A stretch of 64,000 nucleotides of DNA from Ottowia beijingensis (GTDB taxonomy: Bacteria > Pseudomonadota > Gammaproteobacteria > Burkholderiales > Burkholderiaceae_C), in the NCBI RefSeq assembly GCF_013423955.1, contig NZ_JACCKX010000001.1:3844001-3908000 (forward strand), read 5' to 3'. The position numbers and the translations under genes were made by a program. The first letter of the stretch is position 1, and the number at the start of each line of letters is the position of its first letter. Shown here piece by piece: positions 1 to 11,880 of the stretch. The notes beneath the pieces were generated by a model. That model worked only from the letters and a program-made list of their open reading frames with translations. It searched no databases and was not told the origin of the DNA.

Positions 1-270
1 GGCCATGGCCTTGTACGGAATCTGCTCCAGGATGCGCGTCAGCCCATAGCCGCCGCGCGAGATGAGCGCCACATCGGCCCCGCTGGCCGCGGCCCGCCCG
101 ATGGCGGCCAGGCGCGTGTCGTCGTCGCCGGCAAAGCGCTGCCAGCTGGCCAGTGCCGAGGGATCGACCTCGACCTCATGCCCCAGCGCCTTGAGCCGCG
201 CCACACCGCGCTTGAAAGCCGCGCGGTCGCGCACAGCGCCGGAAGGGGAATACACGTAGACATGGGCCAT
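1..270 (-). CDS. ldcA: LD-carboxypeptidase (peptidase S66), partial
   Basis: This is the N-terminal 90 residues of a muramoyltetrapeptide carboxypeptidase; the rest lies beyond the left edge. The enzyme removes the terminal D-alanine from murein tetrapeptides during cytoplasmic peptidoglycan recycling. Visible are the start MAHVYVYSPSG, a Rossmann-like first strand, and the family motif SRGGYGLTRIL near residue 80, which corresponds to the conserved RGGYG loop before the catalytic serine region of S66 peptidases. The catalytic residues themselves are outside the window. The start at 270 is the first ATG with a family-like N-terminus. An AmpG homologue, also a recycling protein, lies at 15291 but is truncated. 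Confidence 0.8.
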   Translation of the reverse strand, partial: MAHVYVYSPSGAVRDRAAFKRGVARLKALGHEVEVDPSALASWQRFAGDDDTRLAAIGRAAASGADVALISRGGYGLTRILEQIPYKAMA

Positions 271-287
271 GGCACGGCTTCTTTCAA

Positions 288-2076
<1,789 letters not shown>

Positions 2077-2079
2077 GGC

Positions 2080-2745
2080 TCAGTTCCCTCCTTGGTTGAT
2101 GCGGTCCGTCATGCCCAGTGTCTCCATCCAGCCTGCCAGCGCGCGCTCGTTCGGCATGCCCTGGGCACAGGCGCTGTGCAGCGCCGCGTGCGACTCTTTC
2201 CGGTGCTGGTTCAGCTTGAGCTTGCACTGCCAGCTGGTCACTGTCAGCTCGAACGCGACGATGCCCTGCAGCAGCTTGCCCGCCAGTTCTTCGTCCAGCG
2301 CGCGCCATTGCGCGGCATAGGCCGGCTCGTGGTCGCCGATCAGGCATTTGAGCAGGCGCTCCTTGCCCGCCGCATCGTTGTGCGGCAGCAGGGTGGCCTG
2401 CACAGTGCAGTGCACGGCGACGTAGTTCCACGTCGGCACGCGCGCCAGATCGGGGTACACCTGCGGCGACATGTAGGCGTGCGGCCCCAGAAAGCTGACC
2501 ACCGCGCGCGGCCGCGCCTGCAGATGGCGCCACTGCGGGTTGGGCCGGGCCACGTGCCCGAGCAGCGTGAAGCCCGCCGCGTCTTCCCCATCGGGCGATG
2601 CCTGGGGCTGCAGGTGCAACGGCAGGTGCGTGACGAAGGGCAGGCCCTCGTCGTCGGTGGTGATCAGGCTGGCGAACGGGTGCTCGCGCATCACGCGGGC
2701 GGCAAGGCGCGCGTCGCGGCTGGCAAAGTAAGGGGGCAGGTACAT
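2080..2745 (-). CDS. PaiB-family FMN-binding protein
   Basis: A 221-residue protein of the PaiB family, split-barrel FMN-binding proteins originally described as negative regulators of sporulation and protease genes in Bacillus. The start MYLPPYF matches the conserved family N-terminus (MYxPxxF), so I prefer 2745 to the longer in-frame start. Also visible are ASLITTDDEGLPFVTHLPL, the first barrel strands, a central GHVARPNPQW motif, and VSFLGPHAYMSPQVYP followed by VPTWNYVAVH, which are hallmark PaiB segments. It is likely the first gene of a three-gene minus-strand unit with the small membrane protein and tadA. The physiological role in proteobacteria is unclear. Confidence 0.85.
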   Translation of the reverse strand: MYLPPYFASRDARLAARVMREHPFASLITTDDEGLPFVTHLPLHLQPQASPDGEDAAGFTLLGHVARPNPQWRHLQARPRAVVSFLGPHAYMSPQVYPDLARVPTWNYVAVHCTVQATLLPHNDAAGKERLLKCLIGDHEPAYAAQWRALDEELAGKLLQGIVAFELTVTSWQCKLKLNQHRKESHAALHSACAQGMPNERALAGWMETLGMTDRINQGGN

Positions 2746-2956
2746 GGCGTGTGTGCGGCATCGGGCCGCAGGCACGATTCTGGCGCAAGGCAAGCGGCGC
2801 CGGCGCGGCAGCGTTCGATGCTATGCTCCTGATAGCTGCCGGTGTCGATGGCATAAAGGCTGCATACGGAATTTCTTTCAGGGTGACCAATCGCCTAATG
2901 CAAGGTTGAGCGCGTGAGCCGCTCTCCTGTGCGGCCAGCCCCAGCGCATCAACCCG

Positions 2957-3743
2957 ATGGATTCTTCAATGACGCCACCGCCCCAGCCCGAGCAGAACGC
3001 CCTGTTCGACGAGCCGCTGGCGCCGGCTGATGCACCCGCCGCCGAGCCCACAGCGCCCCGGCCCGCCCGCCGCCCGCGCGCTGGCGTTGAGGCCACCGCC
3101 GTGGGCGACGCCACCCGCACACTCGCCGCCGCCCTGCCCCACGGGCTGCACCTGGGCACCTCGTCGTGGCACTTTCCCGGCTGGGCCGGGCTGGTGTGGG
3201 GCGGCGACTACGCCGAGGCGACGCTGTCGAAGCACGGCCTGGTCGCCTACGCCCGGCACCCGCTGCTGCGCAGCGTCAGCCTCGACCGCGCGTTCTACCG
3301 CCCCCTCACCGCCACCCAGTACGCGGGCTATGCCGCCCAGGTGCCGGCGCACTTCCGCTTCGTCGTCAAGGCGCCTGCGCTGGTGTGCGACGCGCAGGTG
3401 CGCGCCGAAGACGGCCGCGGCCGTGCGCCCAACCCGGCCTTCCTGAGCACGGAGCTGGCCATCCGCCAGTTCGTGCAGCCCGCGCTGGAAGGGCTGGGCG
3501 ACAAGATCGGCGCGCTGGTGTTCCAGATCAGCCCCTTGCCACGCCACATGCTGGCGCGCCTGCCCGAGCTGATCGACCGCATCGGCGCCCTGCTGTCTGC
3601 CCTGCCCCGCCTGCAACCCGCTGCCCCCGGCGGCGTGATCGCGCTGGAAGTGCGGGATGCGGCCTTTCTGGCGCCTGAGCATGCCCCGCACCTGGCCCGC
3701 ACCCTGCGCGCCGCGCGCCCGCCAGCGGCAACCGTGTCACCTA
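2957..3743 (+). pseudogene. DUF72 protein, truncated by IS1071
   Basis: About 262 residues of a DUF72 (YecE-like, TIM-barrel) protein before the reading frame runs into IS1071 at 3744. An Ala/Pro-rich low-complexity N-terminus (residues 1 to 55) is followed by the family segment HLGTSSWHFPGW, FYRPL, FRFVVKAP and LGALVFQISPLP-like sequence (here IGALVFQISPLPRHML). VIALEVRD lies near the break. The C-terminal third, including the usual WHG region, is missing and was not found elsewhere in the window. The last residues before the in-frame stop (VSPRGLLVFSAI..) are encoded by the IS end, so the gene is very probably inactive. Confidence 0.85.
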
Positions 3744-4421
3744 GGGGTCTCCTCGTTTTCAGTGCAATAAGTGACGGTACGAAAAGCTAGCACTGGCGCG
3801 GAGGTGGTGTTGGTAGATCGTTGATTTCATTGACTTTCCTGTTCACTTTCAAATCTGCGATTCGTGGCGTCAAACCGTGGTCGGTTTCATCCATTGGTGC
3901 CAGTTATCGATGCATTTGGCCGCGAAGGCAGGATTTGGTCAGCATAGCGGTCAACCGGGAAGCGAAACACACCCCGCAAGTTGATGCTCTCCAGCCTGGT
4001 GGGCGCAATCTTCCCGATCAGTTCCGGTGGAATGACCTGGCGGCGGTTCGACCAGCGATCCAGGACCGCCTGCATCTGTGAGGTATTCCACGCCATCACG
4101 ATGTTGGCCATCAGGCTCAACGCATCGGCCACAGCCTGCATTTCATCGACACGTTTGGCCTGCGCCGGGCTGATCCGGCCGGTATAAATGGCGCGCTTGA
4201 GGGCGTTAACAGCCTCGCCCCGATTGAGCACCCGGCGCAACTCGTTCCTGAAAGCGTCCTTGACAAAGTAGTCAGCCAAAAACGCCGTACGCAGCAACCG
4301 CCCCAATTGCACGCCAGCCTCATAGATTGGATCGCCCTGGGCGGCAGAACCGAACCGCGCAAGAGCTGCCACCGCACTGGCATGTCCGCTCATGACCGAG
4401 GCTGCCAGGTGCACCAGACTA
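3744..4421 (-). mobile_element. IS1071 right-end fragment, inverted
   Basis: Starts with the terminal sequence GGGGTCTCCTCGTTTTCAGT at 3744 and reads inward into the 3' end of an IS1071 transposase gene on the minus strand (coding remnant 3887-4421, ending in the same C-terminus NASITGTNG as the full copy). It stops at 4421, exactly where the full IS1071 begins. So a second IS1071 inserted into, or recombined with, this older copy, and the rest of the older copy is gone. No 5-bp target duplication links 4417-4421 with the sequence after 7622. Confidence 0.9.
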
Positions 4422-7400
4422 GGGGTCTCCTCGTTTTCAGTGCAATAAGTGACGGTACGCAAAGCTAGCACTGGCGCGGGGGTGGTCTGGGTAGACCGTT
4501 GATTTCATTGACTTTCCTGTTCGCTTTGTAAACGGGTATGGTGGCCTCCCACTTTTGAGGTTCACGATGCAGGGTTGGCACACAACGTTTTTGGGGATGC
4601 GTGGGCTCCCCGCGATATCAGCGACTTCGAGATGAAGGCATTTTTCACCTTCGATGGTGCCGAGCGCGACGCAATCAATGCACGCCGAGGTGATTCCCAC
4701 AAGCTTGGTCTGGCGCTCCATATTGGTTTCCTGCGCATGAGTGGGCGTTTGCTCGGTGCCTTTCGGGTAATTCCAGTAGCCTTGTGGCGCCACCTTGGCA
4801 ACGAGCTTGGCATTGCAGCACCAGAAGTCGCCTCGCTGAGAGCCATGTATGAACGCGGGCGCACGCTATTCGATCACCAACAAGTAGCCTGCACGGTCCT
4901 TGGATTCCAGTGGATGAGCGAGCACCAGCGCCGCTCACTGGTACGTGAACTGCGCGACGAAGTGGCGCGCTGCGCCGACCGCGATCAGCTACTCGTGCGG
5001 GCGCGTCAATGGCTGTACAAGAACAAGCTGGTGATCGTGCACGAGCGGGCAATTCGGACACTGATTGCGGCGGCACTTGCCCAGCTTGAAGTTGAAACAG
5101 GCACCGCCATCGCCGCCAGCGTTGATCCAGCAACACTTGATCGCTGGCGAGCTCAGTTTCAGAGCTGCGCCCAGATGGACAAACCCAGCAGAGTTGGCTA
5201 TGGGCTGCACCGGCGAAACACTCAACCCGCCAAATCAGCGAGGTACTGGAGCGCATCGACCTGCTTTACACGCTGGACGTTCATAAGCACCTGGCAGACA
5301 TCCCCGATCTCATCTTGCGCCGCTACGCGCGCCGACTTGTCTCCAGGCCGCCCTCAGCCGGGCCAAGATCAAAGAGCCAGCGCGCACCGTGGAGGTCGCA
5401 TGCTTTCTTCGATATTGCCTGTTCACCACCACAGACCAGTTGATCCTTATGGTGCAGCGCCGGATCGCCGATCTGTGGCGTCAGGCTGCCGCCGATGTCC
5501 CCGCTACCGTCAATTGGGCCGCAATGTACAAAACGCTGCTCGGCGAACTTGTTGCCTTGAGCGCGCAAGGTGCGGTGCCAGATGCTGAGTTGCGTGCCCG
5601 TCTTGAAGCCTTGATCACCGAAACCCAGAAACGCAAACCACCGAGCAGGGCCTCCCTGGTCCGCGAGGGATTGATTGATGGAATTCGCCCCGTGCGGTCG
5701 TTGCTCGTCGCCATTGCAAAGCTGCCCTGGCAGGCCACCGGCGAGCATCCTGCCATCGAGTACCTTGCCAAGCTGCAAGCTTTATATCTCAAAGGATCCA
5801 GAAAGCTGCCAGTTGAAGTGGTGGCACCAAGTCTGGGAATGATCTGGCAGGTTTCGATCTCCAGCCCAGACCGGGAACGGGCGTTTCAGGCGTTGGAGGT
5901 GGCCACCCTGTTTGCCCTGCGCCGCGCGGTGCGCAATGGCTCGGTCTGGATTGAGCACAGCCTGAGCTTTCGGGGTCGTGCGCGCTTGTTCTTCACGGAC
6001 GAGCGTTGGCAGGCAGAGTCCAAGAAACACTATGCCCGTCTATCGTTACCCAGCAAGGCTGCCACTTTCTTGAAGCCTTTGCTGGCCAGAGTAACTGCCG
6101 GTGTCGATGCGGTGGCCGCTGCAGCCCGCAGTGGCGTACTGCGCGTGGATGATGAACTCCATTTGTCGCCATTGCCCGCAGAGGACGAAGACCCAGAAGT
6201 GACCAAGCTGCGCGCGGCTTTGGATCACCGCATCGGTGAGGTTCAATTGCCGGAAGTGATTCTGGCCGTTGACGCCCAGGTGCGCTTTAGCTGGATCATG
6301 CTCGGACGTGAGCCGCGCTCTACCGACGAGCTGCTGATGGTCTATGCCGGCATCATGGCCCACGGCACCAGTCTGACTGCGGTCGAATGCGCGCGCATGA
6401 TTCCGCAATTGTCTGCCACCAGCATTCGCCAGGCCATGCGCTGGGCGCGGGACGAACGGCGTCTGAGCCAGGCCTGCCAGGCTGTGCTGGAATTCATGCA
6501 GCGACACCCGATTGCCGCCACCTGGGGGCGGTCCGATTTGGCATCTTCTGACATGATGAGCATGGAGACCACCAAACGGGTGTGGCAAGCCCGGCTTGAT
6601 CCTCGGCGCAACACACCTTCCATTGGAATCTACTCCCATGTAAAAGACCGGTGGGGCATCTTCCATGCGCAGCCCTTTGTGCTCAATGAGCGCCAGGCGG
6701 GCGTGGCCATTGAAGGTGTCATCCGCCAAGAAAAGCTGGAGACCAGCCAGCTTGCTGTGGATACCCATGGCTACACCGACTTTGCCATGTCACATGCCCG
6801 TTTGCTTGGTTTTGATCTTTGCCCGCGGTTGAAGGAACTCAAACAGCGCCACCTCTTTGTGCCACGCGGCACCAAAGTGCCCGCAGAAATCGCTGCGGTG
6901 TGCGAAGCCAATGTCGACGTCGCTTTGATCGAAAAGCATTGGGATAGTCTGGTGCACCTGGCAGCCTCGGTCATGAGCGGACATGCCAGTGCGGTGGCAG
7001 CTCTTGCGCGGTTCGGTTCTGCCGCCCAGGGCGATCCAATCTATGAGGCTGGCGTGCAATTGGGGCGGTTGCTGCGTACGGCGTTTTTGGCTGACTACTT
7101 TGTCAAGGACGCTTTCAGGAACGAGTTGCGCCGGGTGCTCAATCGGGGCGAGGCTGTTAACGCCCTCAAGCGCGCCATTTATACCGGCCGGATCAGCCCG
7201 GCGCAGGCCAAACGTGTCGATGAAATGCAGGCTGTGGCCGATGCGTTGAGCCTGATGGCCAACATCGTGATGGCGTGGAATACCTCACAGATGCAGGCGG
7301 TCCTGGATCGCTGGTCGAACCGCCGCCAGGTCATTCCACCGGAACTGATCGGGAAGATTGCGCCCACCAGGCTGGAGAGCATCAACTTGCGGGGTGTGTT

Positions 7401-7622
7401 TCGCTTCCCGGTTGACCGCTATGCTGACCAAATCCTGCCTTCGCGGCCAAATGCATCGATAACTGGCACCAATGGATGAAACCGACCACGGTTTGACGCC
7501 ACGAATCGCAGATTTGAAAGTGAACAGGAAAGTCAATGAAATCAACGATCTACCAACACCACCTCCGCGCCAGTGCTAGCTTTTCGTACCGTCACTTATT
7601 GCACTGAAAACGAGGAGACCCC
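4422..7622 (+). mobile_element. IS1071 (Tn3 family), full length
   Basis: A 3,201-bp element bounded by GGGGTCTCC at 4422 and its complement GGAGACCCC ending at 7622. Long terminal inverted repeats of roughly 110 bp extend inward at both ends, as is typical of IS1071, the class II insertion sequence first known from Tn5271. It carries only tnpA, with no resolvase. IS1071 often flanks catabolic genes in Comamonadaceae; here it bounds the left side of the catabolic island and has the same orientation as the truncated copy at 40106. Confidence 0.93.
4567..7479 (+). CDS. tnpA: IS1071 transposase TnpA (reading frame broken)
   Basis: Tn3-family DDE transposase of about 970 residues. The N-terminal part (RDISDFEMKAFFTFDGAERD) is readable from about 4575. 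There is a frame break near 4570, another at about 5156-5160 (one T short; shared by the copy at 40106), and a third at 5348-5354, where this copy has GCCGGGCC and the other has GCCGGAGCC. From 5389 to 7479 the frame is open and covers the catalytic and C-terminal domains (VDTHGYTDFAMSHARLLGFD, FVPRGTK). As read, no full-length protein would be made. The indels sit in short runs, so sequencing error is plausible. Confidence 0.88.
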
Positions 7623-7859
7623 TGCATGCGGTGTTGTGCGCAGCCGGCTTCGACATCCGCTGGCTGCTGCGTGCCATCGCCCGGCGGGGCATTGCTCCAG
7701 CCTTTTGCGCTCGCTTTGGCTGCTGTCAGCGCTCGCAGCGTCGGCGAGTCGACTCGCTACTCTTACACGTCCGGCGCTTCTCGTCGGCGCCGCGAGATGA
7801 ATTTTGCAGGGCCGACGAGATCGACTCGGCGCAGTATTTCCAGGCCCTGGCGAATACTG
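7623..7859 (+). pseudogene. IS5-family-like transposase 3' remnant
   Basis: Directly after IS1071 and before the first IS91 copy. One frame gives HAVLCAAGFDIRWLLRAIAR, which resembles the C-terminal end of IS5-group transposases. After a frame change, ALALAAVSA and EMNFAGPTR follow; the motif NFAGPT is also typical of the last residues of this group. Only about 60 residues remain. It appears to be a fragment cut by the IS1071 side and by the IS91 element. The family call rests on these short segments only. Confidence 0.45.
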
Positions 7860-9608
7860 TGCATTTGTACAGTATTCATGTCAGCCACTTCCAAGCCCAA
7901 GCTCTACAACCCACGCCACCCCGAACGCACGCTGCTCTACCAAACGGTAGCCGAGCACTACGAGACCTGGCTAGAGTTGGCCAGCGCGGGTCAGTTCGAC
8001 GGCCAGGGCGACCACCACACCCCCAAGCCCTTCGTGCGCAAAGCGTTTGCCAAGTATCTTGAGTGCGGCATCTTTGCCCATGGCTTTGCCCGCGCTCGCT
8101 GCGGCGACTGTGGGCACGACTACTTTGTAGCCTTCTCCTGCAAAGGCCGGGGAGTCTGCCCCTCGTGCACCACCCGGCGCATGGTGGAGACAGCAGCGCA
8201 CCTGAACGACCACGTCTCCCCGCCTGCCGGTGCGCCAGTGGGTGCTGTCGGTTCCCAAGCGGCTTCGGTACTTCATGCAGCGCGACGGAGCGGTGCTGAG
8301 CATGGTGCTGCGCATCTTTCTGCGGGTGATCGCACAAACTCTGCAGACCCACAGCCCCGGTGCGGCCCATATGGACAAGGCAGGCCTGCACATCGGTGCC
8401 ATCGCCTTCATTCACCGATTCGGCTCCAGCCTCAATGAACACGTCCACTTCCACGTTTGTGTGGTGGACGGGGTGTTTGAGGAAGTGGAGGGCGAGGGCG
8501 ATGCTGATGCGACCCCTCGAATCTCATCGCCGGGTGTCATCTTTCACGCGGCCACCGGCATCGATGCGGCTACCGTGGCCCCAGTGCAGACCACACTGCA
8601 AAACGCATCCTGCGCGCCTTCGTTGCTCGGGGCCTGCTGGAGAACTGTGACGCCAAAGACATGCTGGGCTACAAACACAGCGGCTTCTCGGTGGACGCCG
8701 GTGTCTGCATCGAAGCCCACGACCGCGCTGCGCTGGAGCGGCTGCTGCGCTATTGCGCGCGTCCACCGTTTTCCATGGAGCGCCTACGCAAAGAGGAAGC
8801 AAACTGGTGTACCGCTGTGCCAAACAGCGCAGCGAGCCCACCAGTGACAAGCGTGGTGCCAAGGCAGATGAGCTGCACCTCACACCGCTGGAGCTCATCG
8901 ACCGCATTGCCGCGCTGGTGCCACCGCCACGCACCCACCGGCACCGCTACTTTGGTGTGCTGGCACCAAACTCGCCGCTGAGAGCGGCGGTAACGGCGCT
9001 GGCTCAGCCTGCTGCGTCGCAACCAGCCACGGTGGAGACTGCACAACCTGGCGCGGGCGTACCTGGGGTGGCGGCGCCGGGCAACGCGGCCACACCCACA
9101 CCCGAACCTGAAGCACGCCCGAAGCGAGCGGCGCATTACTTGTGGGCGGTGCTGATTGCCCGCATCTACGAGGCATTTCCGCTGCTGTGCCCCATGTGCG
9201 GTGGGCAGATGCGCATCATTGCCTTCATCACCCACAGCGCCGAAATCCGCCACATCCTGAACCACATCGGGGTGGACTCGCAGCCACCGCACATAACCCC
9301 GGCACGCGGGCCACCGCTGTGGGAGGGCTGCGACGCGCCGGTGGATGATGGTGCGCAAGGCGAGCCGGATTGGGATCTGGCAGCTCAACCCGACGAGGTA
9401 GACCAGCGCGTCAATTGGTGACCCAGTGAAGCGGCGGTATCCATCGCTGCGGGAAGCAGCTGCGCGCGCGCCAGGCCCAAATGCATACTGCCTCCCAAGC
9501 TCTTGCCATTGAGCGGCAAGCGAGCGCTCAACCTTCCTTGGCCGAACGTGTTTCGAGGCCCAAAACTCGTGCCATACTTGGCCTCATGCGGTTGAATTTC
9601 CTATCCGT
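7860..9608 (+). mobile_element. IS91-family element, copy A
   Basis: A 1,749-bp unit that is nearly identical to 13540-15290. Shared sequence starts at TGCATTTGTACAGTATTCAT and ends at GGTTGAATTTCCTATCCGT in both copies, with unrelated flanks outside, which defines the ends. There are no inverted terminal repeats, as expected for rolling-circle IS91 elements. It carries one HUH-type transposase gene. Copies A and B are in the same orientation and flank a 3.9-kb module. Confidence 0.85.
7879..9421 (+). CDS. IS91-family HUH transposase, copy A (frame broken)
   Basis: Rolling-circle transposase starting MSATSKPKLYNPRHPERTLL. The N-terminal zinc-binding region shows CGDCGHDY and then CKGRGVCPSCTTRRM. 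The HUH motif is visible in NEHVHFHVCVVDG, and a C-terminal CPMCGGQMR zinc-ribbon-like motif follows. Breaks in frame are at about 8212 (CTCCCCGCC), 8599 (CTGCAAAACG) and 8803 (GAGGAAGC, where copy B has one more G). The first two are shared with copy B. Expected length is about 510 residues. As read it would not give a complete protein. Confidence 0.82.
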
Positions 9609-9641
9609 GGGATGGCTTTGTGCATGGCGAAGAACCGGATG

Positions 9642-10223
9642 CTATCCCGCCGCGCCCTCCTGCGAGGTCCATCCCATGCGCCGGGCCATCTCCGCACGCC
9701 ATTGCGCGCGCGGGCGGAAACCGGGCAGGCCGCGCGCGTGCGCCTCCAGGCGCTGCAGCAGCGTGGCCTCGTCGTCCAGGTCGATCGGCACGGCCATGGG
9801 TTGCGAGACATACCAGGGCAGGTCGAAGTACAGCTCGAGCCGGTTGCCCTCGGGATCCGGGACATAGATGGACACCGCGTTGCCGTGGGTGATGGGCCTG
9901 ACTTCGCCTGCGCCACGGGCCTGGAGGGTGCGGTACATGCGGCACAGCGTGTCCAGGCTGTCGGCCTTCAGCGAGATCTGGTTGATCGGGTTGAAGTCCA
10001 GCTCCTTCGGACGGCCGGAGATCAGCACGAGCTGGTGGTGTTCGTCGGGATCGCGGCTGAGGAACACCAGGTCGCGCGGGCCATTCGGCCCCGGCAACTG
10101 GCCGCGGTCCGTGACGGTGAACGCCAGCAGCTCCGTGTAGAAGGCCTCGAGGGCGGCGATGTCGTGCACGAACATGCCGAAGTGGCTGAAGGAAAAGCCG
10201 GGACGCGTCACAAGAGTCTCCAT
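9642..10223 (-). CDS. VOC family (glyoxalase/extradiol dioxygenase-like) protein
   Basis: A 193-residue single VOC-fold protein, start METLVTRPGF (10223). Features: FSHFGMFVHDIAALEAFYTELL (first beta-alpha-beta module with metal-ligand His in HFGMFV), HHQLVLISGRP (second His), and IYVPDPEGNRLELYFDLPWY with the metal-ligand Glu in NRLELY. A C-terminal tail of about 50 residues is unusual for simple VOC proteins and resembles those of small extradiol-type enzymes of aromatic pathways. It is divergent from the FMN reductase at 10391. The substrate is unknown; ring cleavage or isomerisation of an aromatic intermediate fits the neighbours. Confidence 0.78.
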   Translation of the reverse strand: METLVTRPGFSFSHFGMFVHDIAALEAFYTELLAFTVTDRGQLPGPNGPRDLVFLSRDPDEHHQLVLISGRPKELDFNPINQISLKADSLDTLCRMYRTLQARGAGEVRPITHGNAVSIYVPDPEGNRLELYFDLPWYVSQPMAVPIDLDDEATLLQRLEAHARGLPGFRPRAQWRAEMARRMGWTSQEGAAG

Positions 10224-10295
10224 GGAATCAGGGCCCCGGCGCAGGCACCCGATGGCCATGCGCGGTGCGCCGGCGGATTCTAGCGCTTCGCGGTT

Positions 10296-10309
10296 AAATA
10301 TCGATATTT
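10296..10309. promoter_or_regulatory. Perfect palindrome AAATATCGATATTT in divergent promoter region
   Basis: Lies between the VOC gene (minus) and the FMN reductase gene (plus), in an AT-rich stretch of otherwise GC-rich DNA. The 14-bp palindrome is perfect and contains TATCGATA, which also occurs at 19537 and 19747 beside the phenol operon promoter. A regulator binding site for the divergent pair is inferred. Confidence 0.45.
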
Positions 10310-10390
10310 TTGCTTTAGAGATATATTTTTCCTTTTTGTCGCTATGATCGCCGCGACCTGAATCCGAAGCGGGCGCTCCGCCCCCACCGC

Positions 10391-10966
10391 ATGCAACCCA
10401 TCCTGAACGTCATCACCTGCAGCACGCGCCCCCGGCGCGTCGGCCCCGCCGTGGCCGCCTGGTTCGAGCAAGTGGCCCGCGCGCAAGGCGAATTCGAAGT
10501 CGTCGCCTGCGATCTCAAGGAACTGGCCCTGCCCCTGCTGGACGAGCCGGAGCATCCGCGCACGGGCAAGTACAGCCACGCGCACACCCTGCGCTGGAGC
10601 AAGCTCACGGCGGCCGCGGATGCCTACGTCTTCGTGCTGCCCGAGTACAACTTCGGCCCGCCCGCCTCGCTGCTGAACGCGCTGAGCTACCTGAGCGCCG
10701 AGTGGGCCTACAAGCCGGCGGCATTCGTCAGCTACGGCGGCATGTCCGGCGGCATCCGCGCGGTGCAGGTCGCCAAGCAGTTGATGACCACCCAGAAGAT
10801 CGTGCCGCTGCTGGAAGCCGTGGCCGTCCAGAACGTCGGCACGCTCGTGGACGCCGAAGGCAAGTTCCAGCCGGCGGCGCTGCACGGCGAGTCCGCCGCC
10901 GCGATGCTCAAGGAGCTCGCACGCTGGGCCGCGGCCCTGCGCCCCCTGCGCGCGCCGACGCCCTGA
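10391..10966 (+). CDS. NADPH-dependent FMN reductase family protein
   Basis: A 191-residue flavodoxin-fold protein of the NAD(P)H-dependent FMN/azo reductase family. The N-terminal strand and phosphate loop read NVITCSTRPRRVGPAVA (flavin phosphate binding, S/T-x-R), LPEYNFGPPASLLNAL is the conserved PEYN-type isoalloxazine loop, and SYGGMSGGIRAVQ is the family GG motif. It would reduce FMN or quinones in the cytoplasm. It is the first gene of a plus-strand run with the fumarylacetoacetate hydrolase (42 bp downstream) and the Bug receptor, so a reductase role in a small catabolic module is likely. Confidence 0.85.
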   Translation: MQPILNVITCSTRPRRVGPAVAAWFEQVARAQGEFEVVACDLKELALPLLDEPEHPRTGKYSHAHTLRWSKLTAAADAYVFVLPEYNFGPPASLLNALSYLSAEWAYKPAAFVSYGGMSGGIRAVQVAKQLMTTQKIVPLLEAVAVQNVGTLVDAEGKFQPAALHGESAAAMLKELARWAAALRPLRAPTP

Positions 10967-11008
10967 CGCGCAAGGCGTCCCAACCCGTAGTCACCAAGGA
11001 AGCACTCC

Positions 11009-11859
11009 ATGAAATTGATCAGTTTCACGCGGGGCGATCGCCCCGGATTCGGGGCCGTCGTCGAAGGCGGCGTCGTCGACCTGGGCGCCGCCCTGGACGG
11101 CAAGTACGCGGACCTGCGGGCGCTGCTGGCCGGCGATGCGCTGGCCGAAGCGCGCGCCGCGGTGGCGCAGCGCAAGCCCGACTTCGCCCTGGAGTCGGTC
11201 ACCCTGCTGCCCGTCATCCCCGAGCCCGGCAAGATCTGGTGCTGCGGCCTGAACTACCACGAGCACGTGCAGGAGACCAACCGCGAGGTCACCGAGCAGC
11301 CCACCTTCTTCCTGCGCGTGGCCGACTCCCAGGTGGGCCACGGCCAGGCCATCGTGCGGCCCCGCGAATCCACCCAGCTGGACTACGAAGCCGAGATCGC
11401 CGTGATCATCGGCAAGGGCGGCCGCCGCATCGCCGAGGCCGACGTGGCCCGCCACATCGCCGGCTACGCCTGCTACAACGACGGCAGCGTGCGCGACTGG
11501 CAGCGCCACACCTCCCAGTGGGTGCCCGGCAAGAACTTCTGGCGCACCGGCGGCTTCGGCCCCTGGATGGTCACCGCCGACGAGATCCCCTTCGGCACCA
11601 GCATGACGCTCGTCACCCGCCTCAACGGCCAGGAGATGCAGCGCGCCACCACCGAGATGATGATCCACAGCATCGCCCGGCAGATCGCCTACGTCTCGGC
11701 CATCGCCCCGCTGCAGGCCGGCGACGTGGTCGTCACCGGCACCCCCGGTGGCGTGGGCGCGCGGCGCCAGCCCCGGTGTGGATGAAGGCCGGCGACGTCG
11801 TGGAGATCGAGGTCGATCGCATCGGCGTGCTGCGCAACCCCATCGTCGACGAAGACTGA
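11009..11859 (+). CDS. Fumarylacetoacetate hydrolase family protein (one frame break)
   Basis: About 283 residues. The metal-binding FAH fold is clear: IPEPGKIWCCGLNYHEHVQE (conserved GLNY-x2-H), TFFLRVADSQVGHG, LDYEAEIAVIIGKGGR (metal-ligand Glu), GYACYNDGSVRDWQR (metal-ligand Asp), GKNFWRTGGFGPWMV, VVVTGTPGGVG. The frame breaks at the C run 11771-11774 (one C short); the continuation gives MKAGDVVEIEVDRIGVLRNP to the stop at 11859. Members hydrolyse or decarboxylate acyl-pyruvates in aromatic catabolism. It sits between the FMN reductase and a Bug receptor. Substrate not predictable. Confidence 0.87.
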
Positions 11860-11880
11860 ACCAACGAGGAGACCGGAAGA